NCBI GenBank assembly: GCA_004802725.1
Contig: SGPM01000091.1
Location: 22,942 to 86,941 of the forward strand
Direction of reading: 5' to 3'
DNA length: 64,000 nt
Origin: Antrodiella citrinella
Taxonomy: Eukaryota > Basidiomycota > Agaricomycetes > Polyporales > Steccherinaceae
Each line of letters opens with the position of its first letter. Within the stretch, counting starts at the first letter, position 1. Position numbers and translations under genes: made by a program. Shown here piece by piece: positions 49,106-61,904 of the stretch. Under the pieces are notes generated by a model, which worked only from the letters and a program-made list of their open reading frames with translations, was not told the origin of the DNA and did not search any database.

Positions 49106-52100
49106 ATGCTCAAGCTCCTCAGGACATGCCCTCCTCAGCTCATTTCTTTCCAGATGACCATACAGTTACAGTTGAGTCTATTCACCATCTCTCGCCACAT
49201 CACACCCCTCGCTAATCACTATGTGCAGCGTCGGGTTCGCCATCTGACCTCCATTCAAGTATGCAATCTATCTCCCTTCCCCGTCCGAGATACACTCGCC
49301 TTCGCGTTGGCCCAACCTTCCCAGTTTACCTCCAGTGGAAAGTTTTCCGATGACCTTGATATCACCATTGGACGCAGGCGCGCCCGCAGAATATCCTCCG
49401 CTTCGAGCACCACTACACGGAGCATTCGGTGGGATGACAAGACCCGTTCAGGAGAGTCCGCCGACAAGAAGCCCGTCGCTCCCCCCTCACATTCACCAGT
49501 GACTGCCGATGCTCCAACATCACCTCGGAGACGAAATGTGGCAGTGGGTGCTGTTCCTCTAGGTACGGTCCGTCCCTCCAATAGACCCCGCACATTGTCG
49601 ACCGCGTCGTTCGCAAGCAGTATCAACGAATCTCTTCACGACGTCGGGCAGTCTAGCTCAACTGTTATGCCCAGCCTTCTCCGAGATGCCTCGCAGAATG
49701 GACTGGAGCGCGTCATCCAATCTCGTTTGATTGAGACGTATGTCACTGTCACGATCCGACAGTCTCCGGCTAGTCTACAATCTCGAACTCCCTCACCTTC
49801 TCCCGATTCTTTCTCCGAGGACCGCGACCCACACGACACGCTTCTGTCAATGCCTCCGCGGAAGCTTCCAGCAAGCAGGCGTCATGCAGCGACCAAGTCT
49901 ATGCATGTCTCTTCTACGTCCTCGAGTACTTTGCATAGCAGGAGCGCGGTGTCGCAAAGTCAGTTTCCTGCTTCTCATAGCAAGTCCATGTCCATGTCTC
50001 TTGCCTCCCAGGATTTTCCATCGCACCTACGAGGCACAACCTCCCCAATTCACAGCCACCTTCCAAGTGGCTCGACCCTGCCGTCACCTACTTACCGATC
50101 ACCAGTGCACCGTCCTTCCACAAATCCTTCATTCAGCATCGATATTCGGGGCGAATTCGGACACCTGGATGGTGTCGATCTGAGTGGTGATCTACTGCAC
50201 ATCGAGGTGTGGGGCAATTTTCCTTCGCATGAAGAGGAAACAGGGACGTATCCTTTACCCTTCGGCTCTCCGTCTTTACGAAAAGGCAAGGAAAGAGACT
50301 CATATTTGTTTCAGTCAAAACAATGGCGGATACTTAAGCAGTGGGACGTGAACTTGGTTAATTTGTTACCATTGCGTGAAGAGGTAAATACTATGCTCAT
50401 TGCCCAACTTAGACGATATTATTTCTAATTTTCGTTTGCTCTCAGTCGCATTTGCACCAGCTGCCTTCCAACACGCTTGTTTTATCTTTGACGCCGCCTA
50501 GCCAGCGGTTTTATGTCCCTGTTACACCCCACCCCGAAGAGCGTCGCATGTCAATCTCGCGTCCTGCATCACCGTCCGGTTACAACTCTGATCCAGAGTC
50601 TGACCTGCGGAAGGCGCGAGACGTCGAAGTATCTTCCCTTCGGGATCAAGACAGACTGCTGTCTGCAAGTGATCCGCTCGACAGATGGCATGCTGAGGAT
50701 GCAGACGAGCTGCGGCAAAATTCTGCGTTATCAAAGCATGATGGTAGGGTGACAGCCAACTGGCAAGATTTACTAAAGTCAGTTCATCTGTTTCACCGTT
50801 TGCATTGTCGGTACTGACGACATTTTTCTTAGGTTGACCACGCTACAGACAGTGATCTTGGATACGAAGAGGTCATTGTCTGACGTGCTCCAAGTCATTG
50901 ATCAACTTGTCGTTGAACACCCGACTAAAGCTCTTGTAAGTTTCATTCCATCATTCATCCTTTCATCCGAGAATGTGATTTTGTCGGTGCATGGCGGAAT
51001 CTTAACAACGCAAAACTTATTGACTTGAAGAATCGTGAAGTTTCGGACCGTCGGGCTTGCATCAGGGAAGTCGAGGCCGAAAAGGGGGCAGTGTTGGACG
51101 AATGCCAAAATTGTACGTGGCGATTTTGTTGTCTGGGAGAAAGATGTTGATCGTCTGCCTACATCGTTCAGTGAGAGATCAAATTGACTTGAAGCACGAG
51201 GCCATGCGAATACGAAGGCGCGTGCTTGGGGAGGCTGAACAGACTGTCAAGGAGGAGCAACAACTCTTTGTGGCACATGCGACAACACTGGGCACAAAAC
51301 GGTCAGTATGTATCCCTCAACTATAGTAATCAGTCCTCATCTTCCACAGAGATGCACTTTCAACTCTTCGTAATCAAGCTCCCCCACTGAGAAGCGCTGC
51401 GCTGGCCTCACTTGCATCCATTTATCCCATCGAGCTGGTCTCGCCGCCCGATCTTTTGTTTTCCATCTTAGACGTTGCGTTACCCATTCCTCTCGGTAGC
51501 ACTGACCCTGCGCCACCTATTTCCTTACCCGCCTTCCGAGATATCAACGAAGATACCGTCGCCACCGCGCTTGGTTTTGCGGCTCATGTCGTTCAGCTGC
51601 TCGCTGCGTACATGAACAAGAATCTAATATACCCCATCACATACGTCGGTAGCAGAAGTCTTATCAAGGACGGGATTTCAGCAATGGTTGGACCTCGGAT
51701 GTGCGTACGACCCTTCTCCTCGTTACAAAGGATCTGACGTGCTATGCACCGACAGGTTCCCATTATTCTCCAAGGGCGTTGATACTTATAGGTTTGAATA
51801 TGCCGTATTTTTATTGAACAAGAACATCGAACTGGTAAGACAATGTGTTTTACAACGTCTTCTGCGATTGACACCTGTTTCTCAGCTTATGGCCGATCGC
51901 GATCTGCGAGCATTAGATATGCGACATACCCTTCCTAACTTGAAGAATCTTCTTCTGACCCTCACGGACCCTGAAGGTCCACCGCACCAGTACGCACGCT
52001 TGTATCTTGTCCGCACACATTCACTCATTACTTGTGCCAGGCGACTTCGTCCAGAGACAATGTCACAAAGCGACTCCGGCTTGCATTCACCTTCGACGGC

Positions 52101-52599
52101 ATCAAGCATGCTTTCAGAAGATGACATCGCGGAACGCAACGAAGAAGCTCAAGCGGACTCGTGTACGGAGCTTCCGGCGGAGACAAGTACCATAGCTTCT
52201 GCGGGATCCACGACGCCGACGAACGCTACGACAAAGAAGACGAGAAACTTCCTTGACCTTGGCCCTTTAACCGGTTTCCTCAGGTCGCGGTATCCTTCGA
52301 CAAGTCGGACTGCGGGTAACGTTGAAGCGGACGGGGAGGCAACCGCCGCTAACGGTACGGAGGCGCAGTCGTCGCCTAGTCAGGATGCAGACCTGGATGA
52401 CGACGATGACCGACGTACCATCCGCGACACTCGCAGCGAGCACGCTGAAGACAAGGCGGAGACGCCGATTGTGCGTGAGGATGTTCCAACCACGAACGGG
52501 ACCACCCAGGTTGCAGCGGGCGATGCAGCGGCAGTGGAAAAGGCCAAGTCACAGCTGACAGCAGCGTCGCTGCTTTCAAGAGGTCAAGTTAGTGTTTGA
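49106..52599 (+). CDS. UVRAG/Vps38-like subunit of the class III PI3-kinase complex
   Basis: Subunit of the Vps34-Vps15-Vps30 complex II, acting in endosomal sorting and autophagy. The diagnostic region lies at about 51400-51960: PPDLLFSILDVALPIP, GSRSLIKDGISAMVG, then FPLFSKGVDTYRFEYAVFLL and NKNIELLMADRDLRALDMRH. Upstream is a coiled coil (REVSDRRACIREVEAEKGAV and following). Near the N-terminus a C2-like strand set (FSIDIRGEFGHLDGVDLSG, LLHIEVWGNFPSH) is interrupted by a long Ser-rich insert. The C-terminus is disordered and acidic (DADLDDDDDRRTIRDTRSEH), ending SLLSRGQVSV and TGA. Two starts are possible: 49106 (MLKLLRT) or 49154 (MTIQLQLSLF). The segment QRRVRHLTSIQVCNLSPFPV is conserved-looking, so either start includes it. 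Intron removal near 51290 and 51750 restores the family reading. Confidence 0.85.
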
Positions 52600-53794
52600 C
52601 CGATCTTCTTGCAGTCCTTTCCGTCGTTTGTTGGTCGTCCGACATCTCATGACTATTTTATATCTTTACATAGACTATTGTAAAGGCCGGATCGCCGCCC
52701 TCATCGGGTGGGAATTTATGTTTCGCAGTGGTGTGCGGTCGACAATGTGGATATGGGCAGCTTTGAGCCGGGGTTGAAACGTTGATATGGCAACGTGGCG
52801 TGGTATTGAGGGTCGGGACGCGCTAAGGAACGACGAACGCCACGAAGCGAACGGAGAACATTCTGTGTTGCGAAAAAATTGCTGGTCCAGAAGCCGTTCA
52901 TACGTACAAGAGCTGTAGCTCTTTGAGCATTGGCGAGTGAGTACCTTTGAATACGAGGGCGCGTCGGGACTCGGGAGGGCTCAATCTCAGGGCAAAGGTG
53001 CGTTAACGTTTATTCGAGAGAGGGTGGTGCATGAGGTGTGAAGCTTGTGAAGAACTATTGCGGTGTAATATTTCTTGCTGTCCTTCACGCAGTGATATTG
53101 CAATAAATGAGAATGTCTTTTGCAAGGCAAGAGCGGCGTACTTTCACATTTATTGAAAGCAAGGATTGACCGCAAGCAGTGATTGAAACGGGAAAGGCTA
53201 AGAGGAAAAGAGGCGAGCCACGTTTTTTTTCTCGGGAACGACTGAAAGCGGAGGACAGAATTAAGCGACATGCCGGATCGGCAAGAGGTAGCGGAGCCTG
53301 GGTAGGGGACCCTTTCGACCCGATTTGGGAGGTTCACGGCGTCGGAATATCAATTAGTGCGCAACCGCGGGCGATACTTTTAGAGTGAACGCCTGGAGGG
53401 TCTCTTGCTCGTGTCCTCTGTACTACACCTAATTCCTCGTCGTCCTCGTCGTCCTTGTCCACCACACCATTGTCTTGCTTTCATCGGAATCTATTGAGCA
53501 AAGGTAGCTATTATCTTTCGCTTTGCGTCCTCCAAAGTCTCACTGCACGTCGCTTTCTCAGTCTACCTGCCGCAGTGTACCATCATCAGTCCATTTCATA
53601 GACAGGCTTAAAACCGGTGGCAGGCAAGTCTTCAATTCCTCCTCATCTCCTCTCATCTCATCCCTTCTCACCGCGTTCGCACACAGTAATACCCCTTGTG
53701 CTATCTAGCTTACGCTTTCTCTACTCTAAACCGCTACTGCTCAATCTGTTCGCAATATTCCGCACAAAAGTATACACATCTATCGCCCTTCGCT
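52600..53794. promoter_or_regulatory. Promoter and long CT-rich leader of the Pumilio gene
   Basis: These 1.2 kb lie between genes on the same strand. The first half is featureless 3' UTR and spacer. From about 53420 the DNA is C/T-rich with CCTCGTCGTCCTCGTCGTCC repeats, typical of a long 5' UTR in basidiomycetes. No real open frame is seen. Confidence 0.5.
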
Positions 53795-56700
53795 ATGAGT
53801 ACTATGTTGGATTCCACTACCCAACATTCTAATGGCCAATCCCTGGACGAGCGGAAGCAGAGCCCTCCCGCCTTCTTGGATCTCGCGGACTCTGTACGTC
53901 GCTCGGCTTATGTACATCTTGTTCTCTTGTCCTGATGACGTTCTCCATTCAGGGTGCCCGGATGGGCAATGGTGCCGCCGATGCTGCTGCTGTATGTATG
54001 TTCCTCTCGTTCCCTTTACGTCGCCTCATCATCATGTCTAGCAGCGCACTCTCAAACGTCTTGAGCACGAGCGACAACGCGCTATCCAACGCAGGATGTT
54101 CGAGGATCAGATGCGGGCATTGGAGCTTCAACAGGCGCAGGAGTTGTTGACTATTCCTGTCGATCCCAACGCAGGTTCCATCCAACATCTTGCTGTATCC
54201 GCTCCGACGACACCTCCCAGGGTCAGCGCCATGTTGAATGGCGAGTTGTCTCCTGGCCTCCTTCATACATCTGTCGACGCGGAGATACTCTCGAAAGCGG
54301 TGGGATCTGCTTCGGACAAGCGCAAGTCTGTGACCTATGCGCCATCCGTCACCAACTCCCCCGACACCTCGATGGGCAATGGACACCAAAGCTTTGCTCG
54401 CCCCGGTGGTGCGAAGAGCATGCCTGCGAGCCGACGCACCTCGGCTAGCGAACACGACGAGGAATTAGCCGGTCACCTGCAGGGGCTTTCTCTTGCCGGC
54501 GAGCGAGCGGACCGCGAACGCGCTGAACGGGGGCACACGCCTAGCAATATCCATCAGGGCGGCCTTATCGGTAATGGTCGTTACCCTTCGGACAACGGAG
54601 CGAGCTATGGCGGCCTTTACAATGCTGGTATGATGCTTGACAAGCAGCTCGACCAGGAGATGCATAGTAAGCTGCTTTTGTCTGCCCGTTCGCTGCCCTG
54701 CTGACTGGTCAGTTTATGCAGACGCAATGCGCAACTTGCCTACCTCTGCAGAGGACAAGTTTAACCCTGCGTACAACAAGGTGACTCGATCAACATGTTT
54801 CTCTCATGATTTGTCTGCTTAATGAGTCTGTAGCTCTCAACATCGTCAGCTGCTGCATTGGATCTAGCTGCGACGCGTGATAGGACTTCGGAATGGCCTC
54901 AGTTCCAGTCTAGAAAGCCTGACGGTTTTTCTTCACGCAATGATCGGAGGACAGTAACCAACCCTCCCATTACCCTCGGTGATTTGACTTCTACGAAGGT
55001 ATCTGGTCATGCGTCTGGCGCAAATACCCCGCTGTTATCCCAAGTTTCGCAGGGTATGTTGCAAGGACTTTCATCCCGCCGTGGGTCGCCTCTTGGGCTG
55101 AATGAGGAGTTGTCGATCACCACGGCTCGCTCCGTTCCAGCCACACCTCTCCACGGAGGCCCCGGCTCTGGGAACCACTTGAAGGCCCCCGGCACCCCGT
55201 TGTCCGCCGATTCACAAGGCGGTATGAACGGTTTGTTGCAAAGCTCAAGGCAGTCACCGGTCAATGATCTTCACCCTTCCCTCTCGCGTCTGCCATCTGC
55301 TCAATACGAAAGCTTCAGTTCTGTCCCATCTACTCTCGACGACGGATCACAGGTGGGTGTGCAGATTAGTAATCTTCATTCATGCGACGTCCAGCTGACC
55401 GTGTTCACAGTCTTCCTTTGCCGTTGACTCATCATATGGTATGAGCAACGGTCTGGACAGTGCTTGCTACGGCGGATACGGCTATGAAAACGGTCGCATA
55501 CCAAGCGCTAACTCTACTACTGGTTCTACCGCCTTGTATCATCACAACGGCTCGCGCTACGGTTTGGGTTTGAATGGTGCCAGGCCCGCTGGTGCCGACA
55601 GCAAGATGAACGGTCTTCATGGTCCCAAACATAAGCGAGGCGATATTGATAGAGAGTGTAAGCTGCTCGCTCTATGTTGCAGTTTCGTTGCTGACTGATA
55701 TCTGGGTTAGTCAATCGATTTGCCGGTACAAGGCTGGAGGATCTTATTGGAGAAATTGCATCCCTTTGCAAGGATCAACACGGTTGTCGTTACTTGCAGA
55801 AAAAGCTGGAGGAAGGTGTCCCTGAGCATCGCGATATGATCTTCCGGGAGACCTTCAGTCACTTCGCTGACTTGATGACCGGTGCGTTTATCTCTTACGC
55901 ATAATCACCTTCGTATCTCATACAAGATATTATATAGATCCCTTCGGCAACTACCTCTGCCAGAAGCTCCTGGAGTATTCAACCGATGATCAGCGAAACG
56001 TCATTTGCGAGTCTGTCGCCCAAGATCTCGTTAACATTTCCTTGAACATGCACGGCACTCGTGCTGTTCAGAAGATGATCGACTTCTTGTCGACCCGTAG
56101 ACAGGTGAGCTTGGTCCTGATTGGATTTCTCTTATATCACTTACGTGTGAGTGCGGCAGACTGACCCGAAGTACAATGTTCAGATCCACTCTATCATCGT
56201 TGCTCTGAGCCTGCACGTCGTGGTCTTGATCAAAGACCTCAACGGTAACCACGTTATTCAGAAGTGTTTGAATAAGCTAGTGCCTGACGATAACCAGGTT
56301 AGACTAAATTGTTATTTGTTCCCTTTGTGCCGATTTTGACATGGTCTCCTCTCTAGTTCATCTACAACGCCGTCGCAGCTCACTGTGTGGAAGTCGCGAC
56401 CCACAGACATGGCTGCTGCGTGCTGCAGCGCTGCGTTGATCATGCGTCTGACAGCCAACGTGTACAGTTGGTGAACGAGATCACCTACAACGCATTGACA
56501 CTGGTGCAGGATCCTTACGGAAACTATGTAAGTTCCAATTCCGGTCTGATCAGGTTTAGTCGCTCACTCTACCTGTACTCTTATTTAGGTTGTGCAATAC
56601 ATTCTGGATCTGAACGACCCTCGTTTCAGCGATGCCGTCATCCGTCAGTTCACTGGCAACGTTTGCGCCCTATCTGTACAGAAGTTCAGTTCGAATGTTA

Positions 56701-57434
56701 TCGAGAAGGTGTGCAGCCATCCTTCATGGCTATGGATCTAGCCTTTAACATCTTTTGCCTAGTGTGTCCGTGTCGCGGAGCACAATACCCGTAAAATGCT
56801 CATTGGGGAGTTACTTAACCGTACTCGTTTAGAGAAGCTGTTGAGGGACTCGTATGGTAACTACTGTGTACAGGTCAGCAGATGGTATTCGGTATTCAAT
56901 TTCGCTACTGACATATTCCCACAGACTGCTCTGGATTACGCCGAGCCTGGACAGCGTGCTCTCCTCGTTGAGGGTATTCGCCCCGTCCTTCCTTTGATCA
57001 GGAACACACCGTACGGCAAGCGCATCCAGAATAAGTTGCAGCGTGAGACTTCCGATGGATATGGTGGGTTCCACTCGTCTGGTATGGCTGTCCGCACACC
57101 TAGCATCGGCATCAACGGAAGCCCTCACGGCGGCATGCATTCGAGCCATCTCGACAATTTCGTCCCGCAGAACAGCTTGTACGGCCACCATGCACCATCT
57201 CTCCAGAACCAAGGCCTTATGGGACACAACTCGCCGTTGCACAACCTCCAACCGCATTCCATCGACGGATATGTCCTTCAAAACCACTCCAGCCACAGTC
57301 CCGGGATGACCCCTCCTCACACTCACGCTGGATTCCAGAACTCATACGGTAGCGTCAACTCCTTCCCCAACGTTGGCATGAATGGCGGTCTCAGCGATCC
57401 CTACCAGCAAGCCAACTTCGGTTACAACATGTAG
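53795..57434 (+). CDS. Pumilio-family RNA-binding protein (Puf4/Puf5-like)
   Basis: Cytoplasmic repressor binding UGUA-type elements in mRNA 3' UTRs. It starts MSTMLDSTTQHSNGQSLDER; a disordered N-terminus of several hundred residues contains a short coiled coil (LEHERQRAIQRRMFEDQMR). The Puf domain (about 55720-57050) shows eight repeats whose RNA-contact segments read in order CRYLQ, NYLCQ, TRAVQ, NHVIQ, CCVLQ, NYVVQ, SNVIE and NYCVQ. By the known Puf code the last three read U-G-U. Repeat 1 DQHGCRYLQKKLEE is of the Puf4/Puf5 rather than the Puf3 form. In repeat 5 the stacking residue that is usually Arg is Cys. The C-terminus is Gly/His/Ser/Asn-rich and ends ANFGYNM plus TAG. Many short introns cut the Puf domain. 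Removing the one near 56145-56180 needs checking because the readable frame there (TDPKYNVQIHSII) lacks a crisp junction. Confidence 0.92.
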
Positions 57435-58038
57435 ATGATGGCTTGGTTCCTGCGATTGCCACATGGGTTCAACGTCGTCGGTCCGATCTATATGAATAGA
57501 TTCCTGCTGCTATCACCGGACTTTGTTCACTATGGCTTACTCTGTTCTCTCTCTCACTTTCATTAGGTCCTCTGACCTCTCTCGAACTCCCTCCCTCTCT
57601 CGCGTCGTATCCTACAGTAATCTCATTTGTATTCCACTCCAGTCATCGGCATTTACCTCGATTCTCTGCGCTTTTTAGTACTGACCATTTATTGCATCAA
57701 CTTTGGCTCACACAACTTGCTTTCTCCTATTCATCCCATCCATTGTACAGCGTACTTTCATCCCTTGTACAGCGTACCCCGTTGCAGATAAACCCATTCT
57801 TAGTCTTTGCCATTATTATAGTAAACCACATCGTCGCATTACCTGTCCGCAATGTAGTTAACATTAGTGATTTGGCCCCGATGCGCACACAGTTGTTTCA
57901 CCCCAGTTGTTGAAATGGTATGATTGCATTCCGGAGGCGGCGTGAGTGGAGAACAGTACAAGACGATCCAAGAGACGACGTTACATAAATCGTGAATAGA
58001 AAGGAAGCAAGAATAATACCTAAATATCGTAGTAGTAA
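57435..58038. other. Convergent 3' spacer
   Basis: 604 bp between the ends of the Pumilio and BTB genes. It is T/C-rich at 57540-57680, as expected for the Pumilio 3' UTR. A direct repeat of CTTGTACAGCGTAC / ATTGTACAGCGTAC occurs near 57740-57780. No gene is supported. Confidence 0.5.
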
Positions 58039-60832
58039 TTAGACAACGCCGAGCACGATGGTAGCCCGCAGGCTTACTTCCTTGCCCGACGTGATATGAG
58101 CTTTCATGACGCCGTCGTCGGAGAGCTCCAGATACTCCTCCGTGCGCAGGGAACTTGACTTCCAGCCCCAACTCTGGCTCACACTGAAGACGTCCGGTGC
58201 ACTTGTGAACTTGGTGAGGTTCGCCCCCGTCGCGCTGGCACATGCGATCGTGAAGTACGCGCTGACGGCACCGCGTCCATCGCGGTAGGGTTGGGATGGG
58301 GCAACAGGGGGCGCGGTCGCTGGGATCGTGTTGCCTGCGACCGAATTGACGTGGACGGACGAGTAGGAGTTGGGCATCGATGATGGTCGGGAGGGGGATG
58401 CTGGTGTGGATGAGGGCGTGGAACTGCGAGAATGTGAGGACGATGGTCGAGCGAGTGACGCGACGTGCTGAGGTTGCGGTGTCGCGACGACCGCAGGGCC
58501 TGCCAATGACGGCAGAGGAGCTGAACTCGGTGGTATAGGATCGACGGTCGACTGCCGGTGCAGGTACACACCCAGCTGGACGCCCTTCTTGCGCACGACT
58601 TGCACATAGACGTTCCATAGACTCCCCGCGTACCATATCGTATGGGAGTGCAAGCGACTCTTCTCTTTCAGAGCGTCGATGTCCCAGAACTCGACGCCGA
58701 ACCGCAGAGGCGGGTGAGGCGTCCATTTGCCCTTGCCCTTTGGATCTTCGTGTTTGCAAGCTGATGCAGCGTAAGCCTGTTGGTCCAGACCGAAACAATT
58801 GTTCTCGGCAGTATGCACGACTCCAGTCCGACCAGCTTGTTTCCGCATGGGCGACGGGGCAAACAGCTGGTCCATCGACGCGCTTTCCAACCCTACGCTG
58901 TCGCCCAGACGGGAGGAGGAGTCCTCTGGCACGGGGAAGTACAATTTGGAGTCGCCGCCAGGTCCCTGTTGGTCGTGAATCTCGCCCGTTGTCACGCTGA
59001 CGCCGAGTTCCTTCGGCGGAGGCCCCGGACTTTGCTGGGCGGAGCTAGCAGGCCGGAATGTGATGTGATGACGAAGCATCGATTGATCCCAGTGGGCAGA
59101 CTGAAGTACCGCAAGCGGTGCGTATGGTTTGCCTGTTACCGATGAGACGTGTTTCTCAAGGTCAATCATGTCATCGAAACTCTGTCATGCAAGGCTGGGA
59201 TGAATGGCTGTTGGAGGATGAGCACAAGCACAGACTCACCATGTTCGCGTAATAAATCCCCTTCTCAAACAAGATACTCCATTCGGACTCCTCTTCTTGT
59301 ATGACGCCATCTTTGCGCCGAAGCTCGACAATGGAACGCGCCATATTGTACCGTTCCGTCTCGCTTTTGACGAACAGAGCGTCCGACGATAACAGCCTTC
59401 GTACCCACCGGGCATCAAGTCCTCCGCGACGCCAGATGAAAGGCATATCGTACGCGGCGGTGACGCCTTCGCTGATGATGCCTACACTGGTGCTGGGGTT
59501 ACTCCTGTGGATGGGCGCGTTGGAATGGAAGGGGATGGTTGTAGCTCGTTTGCGAGTGCTAGGGATCGACGCCGGCGGAACGATGAAAGATTCCTGCCGT
59601 ATCCGAGCGAAGGAGGGTCCTAGTGAATCTTGTTCATACTGGAGCATGTCCGCTGCCCAGCGGGTAATCCAGCATACGGCAGCCTCGCCAATTTTGTTGG
59701 AGACACCGCCATAGAAATAACTAGTAGGAGGGTTGTGAGAGGCCGAGCTGCATGACGACTCGGAGAACGAGTTGGCGGGGTCTTCTTTCTTTATCTCAAG
59801 GTGGTCTGTCGATTCCGAGCGGGTAGACTGAGGGGATCCAACTTGCTGAGAGTCACGTTCGTACGTGGAAGAAGCCTTGCGTGACTGGTCGTCGTCGTCA
59901 GTCGCTAATATAGCAATGGCTTCCAAGCCGACGGCGGCTTCAGGCTCTTCTTCATCTGGCTCACCAATGCCTTTGCCCGTAGCAAAATCAAGATAGCGAA
60001 GCACAGTCCGGGGACCAATGGTGGTCAAGACTGCACTGAGAGCTTGTGCAGCAACTATAGGCACGGAGAGGTATACGGCAGTCGCGAGAAGGGAAAGAAG
60101 GAATCGAGGAGTGGTAGGATGGTGGTTGGGTGGGCACGGAGTATGCTGTATCGAGTCGGCGACTGAGGAGAACGGTATGGTGGGTGTCAGAGGGTGCGCG
60201 GGAGTAGGAAGGATGGTGGGCGAAATGTGTATGGGAGGACCGCCCCCGTAGAGGCGAGCGATACAAATCCTGTGAGCCAGTGAGTTTAGGGGGTATAAGG
60301 CAGGTGTAAAGACCTACTCGAACGCTGAGACATTGTCAGCGAAGGATTCGGGGGCGGAGAACGGGCGGGGACAGACCTGCACGGGTGATATTCGGATCGT
60401 CAAATACAATGTCAATGACTGGAGACTCGTGCTGAGAAGAAGCGAATTTCGCGATGGACTCGACGAAACCTGCTGTGAATAGGGACTTGAAGAAACCCTA
60501 GAAAATATGGGTCACTGATTGGCGGCGTGCTCACACGACAAGTGAATACTCACCGCTTGGATCAGGATGACTTTGTGGAGATGGTAAGTTGCATCCCAGC
60601 TGCCACGGATGCGCAGGGAGACATCGGCGGTCTTCCCCTCGACGAAGGAAGCATAGAGGTGTTTCTGGAGTTCTGAGGCGGCGGGTGCGGCGATGGTGGG
60701 GGACGAGGGCGGGGTGTCGCTGGACATGCGATGAGGATAAGAGCCTGCGCGGAGATTTGGCAGCGAGGGCGTGGGCTGCGAGCGTAGACGGTGGTGAGCG
60801 ATGGAGATGGGAGAGGAGGGACCAGGATACAT
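58039..60832 (-). CDS. BTB/POZ-domain protein
   Basis: Probable dimerising adaptor, perhaps for Cul3 ubiquitin ligases. The first exons carry the BTB fold: LQKHLYASFVEGKTADVSLR, YHLHKVILIQAGFFKSLFTA, GFVESIAKF and DDPNITRAAFEICIARLYGG, followed after an insert by YLSVPIVAAQALSAVLTTI. A long middle part (ESEWSILFEKGIYYANMVS) and a large second exon have a beta-rich, unrecognised domain (PPLRFGVEFWDIDALKEKSR, AGSLWNVYVQVVRKKGVQL, GVYLHRQS). A Ser/Pro-rich stretch and a C-terminal segment ending KEVSLRATIVLGVV close the protein. This layout (BTB, central part, a C-terminal MATH/galactose-binding-like piece) recurs in fungal BTB proteins. Met at 60832 (MYPGPSS) is my preferred start. An in-frame Met at 60910 would add 26 residues and would overlap the TRS31 start codon. 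Confidence 0.85.
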
Positions 60833-60908
60833 GGTCGCGGTGGCTAAAAGTTCTTGGCTGCACCGATCAGGAACTGCTGCTAATCGCTCTTGCAGTCGCC
60901 CACGATCC
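60833..60908. promoter_or_regulatory. Very short BTB/TRS31 bidirectional promoter
   Basis: Only 76 bp separate the preferred minus-strand start (60832) from the TRS31 ATG (60909). The transcripts' 5' UTRs must be tiny, or the start sites lie inside each other's genes. The plus-strand ATG sits in CCATGG, which also supplies an in-frame ATG for the minus-strand gene. Confidence 0.5.
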
Positions 60909-61781
60909 ATGGCCTTTCCTCAACAACAACAGTCTCGTTTCTCCGTTCTCTCCGCTTCCTCGCTCTCCTCAGCAGAACATCTCTCGCCAGGCGCATCGTC
61001 TACTCGATTCTCCTTGCCTTCAGCCACCAACACCAACTTCCACACATCCAAGCCAGGCGTCCGTCCCAATGTATACGACCGCAACCTCAACAAGACTCGC
61101 ACAACCGAAGTCTCGTCGGCAGCCTTTGCGTTCCTCTTCTCAGAGGCAGTCCAATACACCCAGAAACGCGTCCTAGGCATCGCAGATCTCGAGCGGAGGT
61201 GGGGCATCTTCTGCGATCTCCAGCGCAGTTGCTAACGCGTAACAGATTGAACACTCTTGGCTATAGAGTCGGCACTCGGGTTCTCGAGCTCATGGTATGG
61301 CGTGCGGAGTCTTCTGCCAAGCTGCCAAAGAGAGAGATCCGTTTCCTGCCCGCCTTGATGTCCATTCACACACAAGTTTGGAGGGCCGTCTTTGGAAAGC
61401 CAGCAGACGCTATAGAGAAGAGTGTCGAGAACGCAGATGAATGTGAGCATCCTCATACCAATAAAATCACAATAGCCTTCTCATGAACGTACAGACATGA
61501 TTATTGACAACGATCCCTCAATAACACGCAATATATCTGTCCCCCGGGACATGAGCCAACTCAGTTGCTCTTCCTTCACTGCTGGTATAGTCGAAGCCGT
61601 ACTCGATGGTCTAGGTTTCGTCAGTAACTTTCTCTTCTCTGCATGGCATTAGCTCACATCCCCTCAGCCTGCTCGAGTCACCGCGCACAACACACCAACC
61701 GATGCGCTACCCAATCGGACTACCATCCTCATAAAGCTAGAAAAGTCCGTCCTGGACCGTGAAGAAGCTATGAAGACTTGA
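60909..61781 (+). CDS. TRS31: TRAPP complex subunit Trs31/TRAPPC5
   Basis: Core subunit of the TRAPP tethering complexes (Rab GTPase exchange factor) at the Golgi, of the Bet3 fold. It starts MAFPQQQQSRFSVLSASSLS with a disordered extension longer than in animals. Then come VYDRNLNKTRTTEVSSAAF, FLFSEAVQYTQKRVLGIADL, ERRLNTLGYRVGTRVLELM, REIRFLPALMSIHTQVWRAV and FGKPADAIEKSVENADEYMI. The last exons read DNDPSITRNISVPRDMSQLS, CSSFTAGIVEAVLDGLGFPA and PNRTTILIKLEKSVLDRE, which are diagnostic. It ends AMKT and TGA at 61779-61781. Three introns fit, near 61200, 61445 and 61625. About 240 residues. Confidence 0.94.
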
Positions 61782-61904
61782 GCGGATACTTTTCTACGCG
61801 TTATACTGTACAATAGTCATGAATACACGTGAGGGTTCACAATGTGCAATTGCGGACCTGTTATCAGCGCGTCTTTATCTAGCACTCTCATCTTCTCGTC
61901 AACC

